The translations under genes were made by a program, and so were the position numbers. From assembly GCA_027943245.1 (NCBI GenBank), contig JANDJZ010000065.1, positions 1-64,000 of the forward strand: DNA of 64,000 nucleotides, in the 5' to 3' direction. Of this stretch, positions 1 to 7,641 are shown one piece after another (positions within the stretch are counted from its first letter, which is position 1; each line of letters starts with the position of its first letter). This DNA is from Acanthamoeba sp. SK_2022b. Lineage: Eukaryota > Discosea > Longamoebia > Acanthamoebidae. The notes under the pieces are model-generated. The model ran no database searches. It had not been told where the DNA came from and saw nothing but the letters and a program-made list of their open reading frames with translations.

Positions 1-31
<31 letters not shown>

Positions 32-423
32 ACCTAAACCCTAAAACCCTAACCCTAACCCTAACCCTAACCCTAACCCTAACCCTAACCCTAACCCTAA
101 CCCTAACCTAACCCTAACCCTAACCCTAACCCTAACCCTAACCCTAACCCTAACCCTAACCCTAACCCTAACCCTAACCCTAACCCTAACCCTAACCCTA
201 ACCCTAACCCTAACCCTAACCCTAACCCTAACCCTAACCCTAACCCTAACCCTAACCCTAACCCTAACCCTAACCCTAACCCTAACCCTAACCCTAACCC
301 TAACCCTAACCCTAACCCTAACCCTAACCCTAACCCTAACCCTAACCCTAACCCTAACCCTAACCCTAACCCTAACCCTAACCCTAACCCTAACCCTAAC
401 CCTAACCCTAACCCTAACCCTAA
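1..423. repeat. Terminal telomere array, CCCTAA/TTAGGG
   Basis: The first 423 bases are an almost pure array of CCCTAA, reading as the C-rich strand into the chromosome, as expected at a left chromosome end. The outermost 60 bases are irregular, with units carrying an extra or missing A or C, while the inner part is perfect. It ends abruptly at about base 423 against unique sequence. The repeat also produces a spurious Leu-Gly ORF on the minus strand, which is not a gene. Confidence 0.98.
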
Positions 424-590
424 GAGCACCTACGTCAACAACCGGCAGTGCATCTTTGGAAGAACGTGCCGGTGCCTGGCCAACTTTAGCGCAGACTCGT
501 ACTCATGTTACCTGTGCAACCTGCCTGGCGGTATTGTGCCCAGAGAGACCAATGACAGTGGCAATGATGATGATGGCGAGGAGGACATTG
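424..590 (+). pseudogene. Cys-rich coding fragment trapped between telomere repeats
   Basis: The reading frame is open from the end of the telomere array through to a stop near 763, but there is no start codon at its head. The part before the inner TTAGGG copies encodes a Cys-rich stretch (pattern C-x6-C-x-C-x10-C-x2-C, reminiscent of a small zinc-binding knuckle) followed by an acidic Asp/Glu tail. It looks like the C-terminal remnant of a gene truncated by the telomere. I cannot name the family. After base 603 the frame continues but the translation looks unstructured. It could be viral or host in origin. Confidence 0.45.
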
Positions 591-603
591 TTAGGGTTAG
601 GGG
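591..603. repeat. Interstitial inverted telomere repeat, TTAGGGTTAGGG
   Basis: Two perfect TTAGGG units plus one G lie here on the plus strand, opposite in orientation to the terminal array. They sit exactly where the upstream fragment stops looking like coherent protein. Such a block usually marks an old fusion, capture or healing event at a chromosome end. What is seen is only the repeat and its orientation; the history is inferred. Confidence 0.8.
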
Positions 604-1053
604 AGTGGTCAAACTCCTAGGTTACCAATGGCCTTCAAGTGGAGTTATAGCGCCAATTTCTATTGGCTCCCGAATTTTCATCGAATTTTTTGATTGGTCG
701 ACAGCTAATCGAGCCACCCTGCCCTTGAACTTCATCCCACATACATGTGCATGGTCTTGTTAAATTGCTAAAACTATACCCTATGCAATGCACCACTTGG
801 TTTTAAATGCTGTTTAGTACCATCACCCATCATTCATAATCACTCATCATCATCATCATCATCAGATGTCTGTGTTGTTGCTGGTGTTGCGCCTGCTCAA
901 CAAAGACTGTAATATGTGTTTGTGTGGGTGTGTGTTGGAGGGTGGGTGTGGCTGTGGCTGTGGTTGTGGTTGTGGGTGAGGGTGTGAGGTTGGTGTGGTT
1001 GTGGTTGTGGGTTGGTGTGGTTGTGGTTGTGGGCTCTGTTTGTGGTGAAGGGT
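604..1053. other. Subtelomeric spacer with ATC/ATG and GT-rich tracts
   Basis: No convincing gene is seen here. A short ATC microsatellite occupies about 842-864, and a degenerate GT-rich tract (units of TGTGG and GGTTGTGG) occupies about 905-1045, immediately downstream of the stop of the minus-strand helicase gene. The antisense and sense ORFs across it are Thr/Pro/His or Val/Gly repeats and are artefacts. It may be the 3' flank of the element or its eroded end. Confidence 0.6.
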
Positions 1054-3183
1054 TCATGCCTCAAAGGGGTTCTCACACCACCCCATCGCCCGCACAAAGT
1101 TGGCACGTGCAATGTGCAGCAGCAGCAGCTTCACATAGCGGCGCAGCTGCTTGAGCTGCACCATGGGCACATGGTATTCGCCATTGTTGATGTCGCCCAG
1201 CTGGCGACGCTGGAGCTCGGTGGCAATGAGCTGCACATTGGGGGCCTCTATCTGATCGACAAAGCCATCACCACCAAGCACGGTGCGCATGCGCTGGATG
1301 ATGCTGCTGTCGGTCTGGAGCGTGGCATCCTTGTGGTGGTAGGTGCGGAAGAAACGCACATAGAGGTGCATGAGGTACTCAACAGCAATGTAGGTCAGCC
1401 ACGCAGCGCCGCTGGTGATGGCCTGCTGAAGAAGCGCCACACAGTGCATGATGTTGCCCACCGTCACAAGCTCTGGGTGGTTGAGCCCAATGTTGGTGCA
1501 GGTGCGAAGATATTGCTGGGCCTTGTCGATGTGGTCCTCGAGCGGTTTCAACCACTCACGGCGCAGTTCAGTGATGCTGCGGTCAAGACGGTCGGTGACA
1601 GTGGCTGGGTCGATGGTGCGCCCCACCGAGAGGAGGTTGTAGATGAAGCGGTTGACTGTGTTGAGACAGTCCATCTGCTGGTGCATGAGCAGACACATCT
1701 GGATGATCTTGCGCCCACCATTGAACATGTGGTTGCCATCATCAAGATCAATGGTGTAGAGGTAGTCTGCCAGTGCACACAGGCCCAGGTTGTCATCATT
1801 GTACATGGCGCCATGAAGGCATGAGAAGTAATCTGGCGATGGCACCTTTTGTGAGGTAGCAATGAGCTGCCAGCAGCGTGCGCCCTTGCCAGCCTGCACC
1901 ATGTTGTGGAGGTTGGAGTTGGCCATGACATGGAAGTAGCGCTTGCAGGTCTCACATGGACAGAACTTGCGGTTGAGGCGAAAGTCATGCGAGGTGATCA
2001 GGTGCTTGAAGCTGGCCTCTGACTGTGGGTCATTGGGGTTGTAGGCCTTGTTGAGGTAGAGCAGGATGACACCATTGAGCCGCTCGGTGAAATTACCCAG
2101 CACATCGTCCAGCGTCGAAGTGGCCAGAAACTGCCACCAGCCTGCAATCTTGCCCAGTGCCTCTATCCACATAGACTTGCCCACACCCTCGGGCCTGTTG
2201 AAGATGGGTATTGAGATGAAGACTTCCCATGGCCGCTGCAGCAGCATGGCTGCCTGGTAGATGACATAGTTGAAGCATTCAATGTCACCACCACAGAGCA
2301 CATCACGCACGTGCTCCAGCATGATGTTGGCCCAACAGAAGCCAGTGCTCTCATTGTCTTCATCTATGGCATCGTTGTAGAGGCCACGCACATTTTTGTG
2401 GCTGTAACAGAAGCCCTGCCATGTGTTGAGGATGGCGTTGTGCGGCGGGTAGTCAGGGTGGTCCTCGGGGTGCGGGTTGAATGTTGTTGCAAGCATGGTG
2501 TGGCGTGCACTGTGGTTGAACCACATCTCAAAGGCATTGATGATGGCAAAGTGAGGTGCAGCATTCAGAACCACTGGCTGGCCACTGGTGGTGGTCGGTG
2601 GGCGGCCACGTGGAACTGGTGGAAATGCTTGTGGGCCAGTGGCACTGCCAAAGAGGTTGTGAATTGTTTGGACATACTCCTTGTTGTAGTTATTGTCCCT
2701 GAGGTGGAAGCGCAGGTTGAAGTTCTTCATCGAGTTGCAAAAGTCATTGAGCTTGCGTGTAATGAGCATGGCACGCTTGGAGCCCATATGGTGGTGGTTG
2801 AGCTCCTTAGAGCCCACCATGCATGGGCTGTCATCAATGAGCACCCAGAAGTTGTTGAGGTAGTGCACAAGGTGGTTGCGCTGCCGGCGCATCGTTGCCT
2901 CTTCCTTGGTCTGGGCAGCATAGTGCAACATCCATGTGTGATCCATCTCCATATACTTGCCCAGGCGAAAGTGCGGCATCACTGGGGCGCCGCCATGGCC
3001 AGGTGGATAGTAGGTCTCTGGATCCTTCCATGTGGCATTGAGTTTGGCGATGTGTTGGTTGTCATCGTGCTTGACATGATGCTGGAAGGGCAGGTCACGC
3101 AGGCCGATCATGTGCTCAATGACAACGTGTGTGGCAAAGGCACTGACATCAGTCTGGTAGAGGCTGTCAGTGCCATCGCCCAT
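1054..3183 (-). CDS. SF3 helicase / D5-like primase-helicase, Walker B altered
   Basis: This 709-residue ORF is the largest in the element. Residues about 205-260 carry the conserved segment that precedes the helicase in viral D5-like and DUF5906-type proteins (with an N-T-W-x-G-F motif). Then follow a P-loop ending G-V-G-K-S (333-337), a Walker B-like strand ending L-N-K-A (377-380), and a sensor-1 strand F-H-V-M-A-N-S-N (417-424). In the family the Walker B motif normally ends N/D-E; here the Glu position is Lys (codon 2047-2049), and the first Gly of the P-loop is Arg (codon 2194-2196). ATPase activity may be lost. The frame stays open upstream to base 3300, with plausible coding sequence, so the Met at 3183 is probably internal and the gene continues into the preceding ORF through a frameshift. 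It would act in replication of the element. Confidence 0.8.
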   Translation of the reverse strand: MGDGTDSLYQTDVSAFATHVVIEHMIGLRDLPFQHHVKHDDNQHIAKLNATWKDPETYYPPGHGGAPVMPHFRLGKYMEMDHTWMLHYAAQTKEEATMRRQRNHLVHYLNNFWVLIDDSPCMVGSKELNHHHMGSKRAMLITRKLNDFCNSMKNFNLRFHLRDNNYNKEYVQTIHNLFGSATGPQAFPPVPRGRPPTTTSGQPVVLNAAPHFAIINAFEMWFNHSARHTMLATTFNPHPEDHPDYPPHNAILNTWQGFCYSHKNVRGLYNDAIDEDNESTGFCWANIMLEHVRDVLCGGDIECFNYVIYQAAMLLQRPWEVFISIPIFNRPEGVGKSMWIEALGKIAGWWQFLATSTLDDVLGNFTERLNGVILLYLNKAYNPNDPQSEASFKHLITSHDFRLNRKFCPCETCKRYFHVMANSNLHNMVQAGKGARCWQLIATSQKVPSPDYFSCLHGAMYNDDNLGLCALADYLYTIDLDDGNHMFNGGRKIIQMCLLMHQQMDCLNTVNRFIYNLLSVGRTIDPATVTDRLDRSITELRREWLKPLEDHIDKAQQYLRTCTNIGLNHPELVTVGNIMHCVALLQQAITSGAAWLTYIAVEYLMHLYVRFFRTYHHKDATLQTDSSIIQRMRTVLGGDGFVDQIEAPNVQLIATELQRRQLGDINNGEYHVPMVQLKQLRRYVKLLLLHIARANFVRAMGWCENPFEA

Positions 3184-3671
3184 GCCCGGTGGAGGCTGGC
3201 CCAGGCCGAGGGCGTCAAACAGTGGGTTGACAATAGCCAGGTGCGCCTTGCTTTGGGAGTGCGGCTGTGCTTCTTGCTGATGAGGTGGCCAGCAGCAGTC
3301 TCAGTCTCAGTGGTGGCAGCAGCAGCAGTGGTGGCAGGAGCAGGAGTGGGAGTGGGAGTGGGAGCAGTGACAGTGATGGCAGGAGTTGGCATGGTGGCAG
3401 GATTGGTGGTGGCAGCAGCAGTGGTGGTGGGAGCAGCAGAGGAAGAAGAAGAAGAAGAATCGGATGGCTTGTTGATGAAGCGGCAGAGCTTGTAGGTCTT
3501 TTGGCTCTCAGGGTCCTTCCACAGAGCAAGGATGCGACGGCAGCCCTTGTCATTCTCAATAATGTGTGCCTCAAGGCAGTCAGAGATCTTCACACAGCAC
3601 TCCTTGCCCACACAGTAGATGTCGAGATCAGCATCAATCCCACCAATGTTAGTGGCAGCAGTAGTAGCCAT
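3108..3671 (-). CDS. N-terminal part of the helicase gene, frameshifted
   Basis: This 187-residue ORF starts with a folded-looking segment of about 70 residues, followed by a long Ser/Thr/Pro/Ala linker (about 70-125). After a His-Leu-Ile-Ser-Lys-Lys segment near base 3290 it becomes nonsense-like. There the neighbouring frame, open down from 3300, becomes coherent and runs into the helicase. A short segment W-K-D-P-E occurs both here and early in the helicase ORF. The simplest reading is a single gene split by a one-base frameshift between about 3240 and 3300, from mutation, sequencing error or programmed shifting. An independent small gene is less likely. Confidence 0.6.
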   Translation of the reverse strand: MATTAATNIGGIDADLDIYCVGKECCVKISDCLEAHIIENDKGCRRILALWKDPESQKTYKLCRFINKPSDSSSSSSSAAPTTTAAATTNPATMPTPAITVTAPTPTPTPAPATTAAAATTETETAAGHLISKKHSRTPKARRTWLLSTHCLTPSAWASLHRAWAMALTASTRLMSVPLPHTLSLST

Positions 3672-3772
3672 GCTGTTGTTGTAGTAGTACTAGTGTATGT
3701 GTCAGTGGTTGAGTAGAAACGAGTGTGGAGGAAGAAAAAAAAAGAGCAGCTATTTACATGGGCATTTGCACC

Positions 3773-3955
3773 AAACTCTGAAACAACACCCTCATCCTGA
3801 AACCTTGCTACAAACCCTTGTATTTATATCCATAATAGGTATATATATATTTATATATTATTATATAGTTTTCATATTATGGTATATACCAAATATAGAT
3901 ATAAATACAAGGGTTTGTAACAAGGTTTCAGGACGAGGGTGTTGTTTTGGAGTTT
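3773..3955. repeat. Large imperfect inverted repeat with AT-rich loop, candidate origin or terminus
   Basis: The arm at 3781-3829 and the arm at 3899-3947 are reverse complements over 49 bases with only two mismatches. Weaker pairing extends outward to 3773/3955 and inward about 17 more bases, leaving an AT-only loop of roughly 35 bases. The repeat lies between the divergent helicase (minus) and GRF zinc-finger (plus) genes. A large hairpin beside replication genes is typical of HUH-initiated origins, and also of a joined pair of viral terminal repeats. It may also contain the divergent promoters. Confidence 0.85.
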
Positions 3956-4033
3956 TCTGTTGTTGAAAAAGACAAATGGAGACTGGTCAGTCCTGCAAAC
4001 CACCCACCAAAGCACAACAACGACGAGACAACA

Positions 4034-4387
4034 ATGGACCATGACAATAACAGTGACTGCCGGTGTCTGACATGCAATGGCGAGACAGCGCTGCACACCT
4101 CCAACACACCCAAGAACCCCAACCGCCAGTTCTACAGCTGTGCCAATCGCACCTGTGGCAGATTCAATGGATGGGCTGATGAGGCACCTCGACCACCCAC
4201 CACCAACTACAAATGGCCAGCTACCAAATCAGGTGAAGGCAATGGCAATCTGCAGTCACAATTTGAGCAACTCAAGGGCATCATCACCAGCATGCGCCTC
4301 CAGATTGGCCAGCTATTGGGCAACATGGATGATATGGCAGCAGAGATCATCATGCTGCACAAGCATCAGGTGGAGATGGCACAATAA
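4034..4387 (+). CDS. GRF-type zinc-finger protein with C-terminal coiled coil
   Basis: The protein is 117 residues from the first ATG; the frame is open further upstream but without another ATG. Residues about 9-50 match the GRF zinc-finger pattern: a C-x2-C pair, an F-Y-x-C motif, then C-G-R-F-x-G-W. The last 50 residues form a likely amphipathic coiled coil. GRF fingers bind single-stranded DNA or RNA and occur in nucleases, topoisomerases and several DNA virus proteins. Its place beside the inverted repeat, divergent from the helicase, fits a DNA-binding or replication accessory role. Function is inferred from the domain only. Confidence 0.7.
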   Translation: MDHDNNSDCRCLTCNGETALHTSNTPKNPNRQFYSCANRTCGRFNGWADEAPRPPTTNYKWPATKSGEGNGNLQSQFEQLKGIITSMRLQIGQLLGNMDDMAAEIIMLHKHQVEMAQ

Positions 4388-4412
4388 TGAAGATATATAT
4401 TTTATTTTTTTT

Positions 4413-4604
4413 TTACTTTAGCCAGATAAATCCAACTCCGAAAGCTGTGACTCTGAAGACAAGTGGAAGTAGCCATTTGTGCGAAAGGAACCAGGGAACA
4501 AGTTCCTCTTCAGCCACATATGTAGCACTCGCCATCCCTGCGCCCAACATGATTGGAACCCATGGAACATTCCCAGCTGTGAAATTTGTGAAAAAACTTG
4601 CCAT
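4413..4604 (-). CDS. Small membrane protein (63 aa)
   Basis: The ORF begins with ATG and encodes a short, Trp- and Phe-rich hydrophobic protein. Two possible membrane segments are seen, one in the middle of the first half and one near the C terminus, ending in a Leu-Lys. It lies 48 bases downstream of the HUH gene on the same strand and converges with the GRF gene. I recognise no family. The smooth hydrophobic profile and natural codon use favour a real gene, but its size keeps confidence moderate. Confidence 0.45.
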   Translation of the reverse strand: MASFFTNFTAGNVPWVPIMLGAGMASATYVAEEELVPWFLSHKWLLPLVFRVTAFGVGFIWLK

Positions 4605-4652
4605 ATGTGTTGTTTTGGTAATACTGCTTCATTAGATATTGGCAACTGATCT

Positions 4653-5153
4653 CTATTCAATGCTGCTCTTTCCCAGATAGTGCATGATGTTGTATGAATT
4701 GCCAACAGGGTGGATATTTACATAGACACCTGTGCCACCTATTTCTGGAAGGCCCAGCCACACCAAGGCTGCATTGAACTTGTGTGTGAAGTAGTGCTTG
4801 ATGTAGGCTGCATCCAGGTGGATCTTGCTGGTGTGGTACACATGGACAAGTATGTGTGTATGGAGCCGCTTGAACCAGCCTCCCACCTCAAATGCATAGT
4901 CCACCATGACACGCTTGATGTCAGAGGGACGCTGTGGGTGGCCATCCAGGAATTTGACCATCATGGGAAAGTGTGTGTGTGAAAACATGGGCCCAGTGAT
5001 GATCTCTCGCATGGCCTGTGTCATGAGATTGCGTGTAGGCACGTCTGGAGGTGAACGGTTGGTGTTTATTGTGACCAGGAACCCCAAGTGCTTCACCTTG
5101 CTTGCCCCCTTTGCTGCTGGCCACACCTCCCTCACAATAGGCATGTTTTCCAT
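4653..5153 (-). CDS. HUH-superfamily Rep-like endonuclease (166 aa)
   Basis: Three motifs in the right order and spacing point to a rolling-circle/hairpin Rep nuclease. Motif I is F-L-V-T-I-N-T-N (25-32). Motif II is L-H-T-H-I-L-V (97-103), very like the parvoviral H-x-H-V-L-V metal site. A C-terminal S-Y-N-I-M-H-Y-L-G-K (153-162) supplies the catalytic Tyr (Y154 or Y159) and Lys. In parvoviruses and CRESS viruses this domain is fused to an SF3 helicase; here the helicase is a separate gene. Such enzymes nick one strand at an origin hairpin, which fits the inverted repeat about 0.7 kb away. Its ATG follows the TAA of the upstream ORF with no gap and in the same frame, so the two were once, or can still be, read together. 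Confidence 0.7.
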   Translation of the reverse strand: MENMPIVREVWPAAKGASKVKHLGFLVTINTNRSPPDVPTRNLMTQAMREIITGPMFSHTHFPMMVKFLDGHPQRPSDIKRVMVDYAFEVGGWFKRLHTHILVHVYHTSKIHLDAAYIKHYFTHKFNAALVWLGLPEIGGTGVYVNIHPVGNSYNIMHYLGKSSIE

Positions 5154-5774
5154 TTAGGGCGTCACTCGTACACCAGTGCTTAGAACAAGGATGCAGACAG
5201 CAATGAGGAGGCCCAGCGCACAGCCTGCGACTGTGCCAGTTGCCAGACCCAGGAGGTATTGGTGCATGAGGAGGCTGCTCTCCGTAATTGGTTCTGCCCA
5301 TAGCACACCAACACAGTCATCATCATCATCATCTTCTGGTTCCTCCTCCTCCTCCTCCTTGATGTCTGCTTGCTGTTGCTGTTCTTCTTCTTCAGAGGGT
5401 TCACCTGTGAGGTCAATGACTTCAACAGCAGCAGCAGCAGCTTCTTCGTCTTCTTTGGCTGCAGCAGCCACCAGAGGCGTCACACCAGCACCAGAGAGCG
5501 CAGTGTCCACCTCTGCCAAGACTGGCGCACTGCCCATGGGGTCTTCCTGAGCTGCCTGCTTGCATAGCTGTCTCCACTCCTTGCGTATCTTGCACTTGAA
5601 TGAAGCCACCTGCTTCTTCTCGAGTTCGGTGGAGGGTGCCAGCTGTTGGTGCACCCGGTTGAGCTCCTCTGTGAGCTGGCTGTAGTTCATCTGGGCCAGA
5701 CTCTCATATTGCTTGTCTCCAAGCACGCTCTTGAAAAAGTCAACATAGTCCTGCTCCAGGTCTTTGATGCTCAT
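5154..5774 (-). CDS. Acidic tail-anchored protein with a SUMO-interacting-like motif
   Basis: This 206-residue protein has a helical N-terminal third (1-75), an Ala/Glu-rich middle, and a V-E-V-I-D-L-T motif (117-123) followed by Glu. That is the canonical hydrophobic-plus-acidic form of a SUMO-interacting motif. A poly-Glu/Asp run follows (128-153), then one strong membrane segment (about 173-198), and only a few residues remain. The topology is that of a tail-anchored protein. The stop codon abuts the HUH nuclease ATG in frame. It may be a virion membrane protein or an anchor that recruits host factors. No family is recognised. Confidence 0.6.
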   Translation of the reverse strand: MSIKDLEQDYVDFFKSVLGDKQYESLAQMNYSQLTEELNRVHQQLAPSTELEKKQVASFKCKIRKEWRQLCKQAAQEDPMGSAPVLAEVDTALSGAGVTPLVAAAAKEDEEAAAAAVEVIDLTGEPSEEEEQQQQADIKEEEEEEPEDDDDDDCVGVLWAEPITESSLLMHQYLLGLATGTVAGCALGLLIAVCILVLSTGVRVTP

Positions 5775-5827
5775 GGTGGTAGTAGTAGTGGCTGTGTTAG
5801 ACTTCTAAAGGCGTATTTTAAAAGAAA

Positions 5828-6154
5828 ATGAGTGAAATGGAGAGTGGTAGTGAAATCACTGACATTGAAAGTGCTGCTGCTAACCAAAAATCAACAACAG
5901 GCCACGAATGGAACTCATGCTGCTTCAATGTTGACAAGGGCATGGCTGTGTTTGTGGCCAGGACACTCTTTGGCTTTCTCATGACCTTTTGTTGCTTTGC
6001 TGGGCTGTTTTATGAGATGAGCATTCCCAAGGATAGAGTTGACTCACAATTCACTGCCATGTTTTTCTCTCTTCTCTCCTTTGTGACAGGGTACTTTTTG
6101 GCCTCAACGGGTAAGGTCCCACATTGTGGATGTGCATCAATCCCAACAACCTAG
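5828..6154 (+). CDS. Small two-pass membrane protein (108 aa)
   Basis: The protein has an acidic, Ser-rich N terminus of about 35 residues, then two hydrophobic helices (about 40-62 and 76-93) separated by a short charged loop, and a short Cys-containing tail. It is divergent from the preceding minus-strand gene with 53 bases between the starts, which must hold both promoters; a TATTTTAAAAG stretch sits just before the ATG. No family is recognised. Many membrane-containing DNA viruses carry such small proteins. Confidence 0.55.
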   Translation: MSEMESGSEITDIESAAANQKSTTGHEWNSCCFNVDKGMAVFVARTLFGFLMTFCCFAGLFYEMSIPKDRVDSQFTAMFFSLLSFVTGYFLASTGKVPHCGCASIPTT

Positions 6155-6220
6155 CAGGTTTCTAAGCAATCTCTACTAAACCCTAAAAAAGAAGAAAAGA
6201 AACTTACATACCCACCAAAA

Positions 6221-6379
6221 ATGTTTCCCTGGGAACTGATACTGATTGGTGGGGGCCTCTTTCTCACTCTCTCACACTATGACCCACTTGGTGACAGTCA
6301 TTCCAGTCACCCAAGCAATAGGCGGAGGACCCACAGAGACCTCCAGGGGGTGCCCTCTGCCCAGACAGGCATTGAGTGA
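6221..6379 (+). CDS. Small single-pass protein (52 aa)
   Basis: ATG at 6221 opens a 52-residue frame with an N-terminal hydrophobic helix (residues 4-17), then an Arg/Ser/His-rich tail. The stop TGA overlaps the ATG of a short out-of-frame ORF (TGATG), and the same frame reopens after a second stop to give the next entry. The upstream leader is A-rich. It may be the signal-anchor head of one longer protein that is now interrupted. Confidence 0.4.
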   Translation: MFPWELILIGGGLFLTLSHYDPLGDSHSSHPSNRRRTHRDLQGVPSAQTGIE

Positions 6380-6403
6380 TGGGAACTCAACAGCGCCTCA
6401 TGA

Positions 6404-6730
6404 GGCCTGCGCCAGAATGTGCCTGGAAACTCCTACAACGATCAGCTGCTGAGCACAGTCACACGCAACCAGCACAACATGGTGTACCAGCCGTCATTCA
6501 TTGAGGCATTCACCACCATGCGACAGCGTGACCGCTCACAACGGCCTCATGTGCTCGATCAGTTTGCCATTCATCACCAGAGCAGTGTGTGCCAGACCTT
6601 GACCGAAGGGTCCCGCCATGTGGGTGTGGCACAAGGCCTTTCACCCTTCTCCCTTGGTGGGCTACCAGTGCAGACAAAGGACAGATTTGAGGACAGCCGA
6701 TTCTTGGTCCCCTCAACCTTCAAGATCTAA
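6404..6730 (+). pseudogene. Fragment of an element protein without its own ATG at the head
   Basis: The frame is open from 6404 to a stop at 6730 and reads as a soluble, Gln/Asn/Arg-rich protein with patterned hydrophobic positions. The first ATG in frame is only at 6479. It is in the same frame as the preceding 52-residue ORF, from which it is separated by two TGA codons (6377 and 6401). The two may be pieces of one roughly 170-residue gene broken by mutation. No domain is recognised. Confidence 0.4.
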
Positions 6731-6803
6731 ATCACTCTCTAACCCCTCCCACACATACACACACATCCTCGACCATTTTTTTTGGCAAACATAAAAGAAG
6801 GAG

Positions 6804-7010
6804 ATGTCCATGATTGTGACTCCCAAAAACATCATCAGTGCTGCCCTCCATGGCGGGGCTGCAATGCTCACCTACAACTACCTCACCAATGGCGCCGATG
6901 GGCTGTTCTCCACCCAAGGCTTGACCATGTTCGCTGTGATTGGCGTGGTGGCAGTCCTGGTGGACCTCTACCTCTACCCCACAGTCATGAGCTATGCGCA
7001 CCTCAAGTGA
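6804..7010 (+). CDS. Small two-helix membrane protein (68 aa)
   Basis: A 68-residue ORF with two hydrophobic stretches (about 9-25 and 40-62) and a short polar C terminus. An AAGGAG sequence directly touches the ATG, but at zero spacing it is not a usable bacterial-type ribosome site, and the setting is eukaryotic. No family is recognised. It is one of the set of small hydrophobic proteins that characterise this element. Confidence 0.5.
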   Translation: MSMIVTPKNIISAALHGGAAMLTYNYLTNGADGLFSTQGLTMFAVIGVVAVLVDLYLYPTVMSYAHLK

Positions 7011-7063
7011 AACCACCCTAAGATCATTATTGTCAAAAAATAAAACTCCTCTTCTTCTTCTTC

Positions 7064-7582
7064 CTAAGTCCAGCGTGCCAGCTCCAATTCAATGTCCAAC
7101 ACCAGCTGTGCATCGCTGGTTATGGCAGAGCCATCGATGTGGGTCTGGGTGATGTAGACATCCTGCAGCAATATGCCATTGCTGTCCTTCCAACTATTCA
7201 GTAGCTGGTGGATGGGGAAGCCTGATGGATTGACAGGCACAATGATGCTGTGGTTGGTGGTGTTGGGCTTGCCAAGTTCATTGGGCTCAAAGCCAGTCTG
7301 ACATGAGGGAAACAGTGGATGATGGCCAACACCAGTGATGTGGATGCAGCGGAGAACTTGTCCCTGATTCTGCCCATAGGCACCCACAAGTACTGCACGT
7401 ATGACATTCTTGTACTTGCATGGCAACTGGATGTGCACCTGCTCAGAGGCCCCTGTGCTGTCACGCAGAATGGCCAGGGACACAGTGACTTTGTGTGAGT
7501 CTGGGCGCTGAATCTGTGCATCATGGCCCCACTCACAGCTATAGCTGAGCCCAGTTGGTCCATCATATCTTGTCAGTGACAT
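7064..7582 (-). CDS. Beta-rich protein, candidate single-jelly-roll capsid/penton component
   Basis: This 172-residue protein has no membrane segment and is made of alternating hydrophobic strands separated by Gly/Pro/Asn loops. Examples are V-T-V-S-L-A-I-L, N-V-I-R-A-V-L-V-G-A, V-L-R-C-I-H-I-T-G, I-L-L-Q-D-V-Y-I-T and the final L-V-L-D-I-E-L. The order and spacing, especially the N-V-x-x-V/A-x-L strand and the closing L-x-L-x-I-E-L strand, resemble small viral jelly-roll proteins such as pentons and minor capsid proteins. That assignment is structural intuition only; no sequence motif proves it. It is the only soluble, clearly beta protein in the element. Confidence 0.5.
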   Translation of the reverse strand: MSLTRYDGPTGLSYSCEWGHDAQIQRPDSHKVTVSLAILRDSTGASEQVHIQLPCKYKNVIRAVLVGAYGQNQGQVLRCIHITGVGHHPLFPSCQTGFEPNELGKPNTTNHSIIVPVNPSGFPIHQLLNSWKDSNGILLQDVYITQTHIDGSAITSDAQLVLDIELELARWT

Positions 7583-7641
7583 CTTTTGTATGTGTATATG
7601 GGGTGTTATCTAAGGACCTGTTTAGAAACAACACCACCAGT

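Noticed and set aside
103..429. Leu-Gly repeat ORF on the minus strand over the telomere
   Set aside because: It is only a translation of the TTAGGG array.
1012..3495. Long plus-strand ORFs (270 and 394 codons) opposite the helicase
   Set aside because: They are shadows of the minus-strand gene. The helicase motifs, the family-like spacing and the amino-acid composition all favour the minus strand.
6790..6806. AAGGAG before the 68-residue ORF as a Shine-Dalgarno site
   Set aside because: It touches the ATG with no spacing, and the chromosome is clearly eukaryotic.
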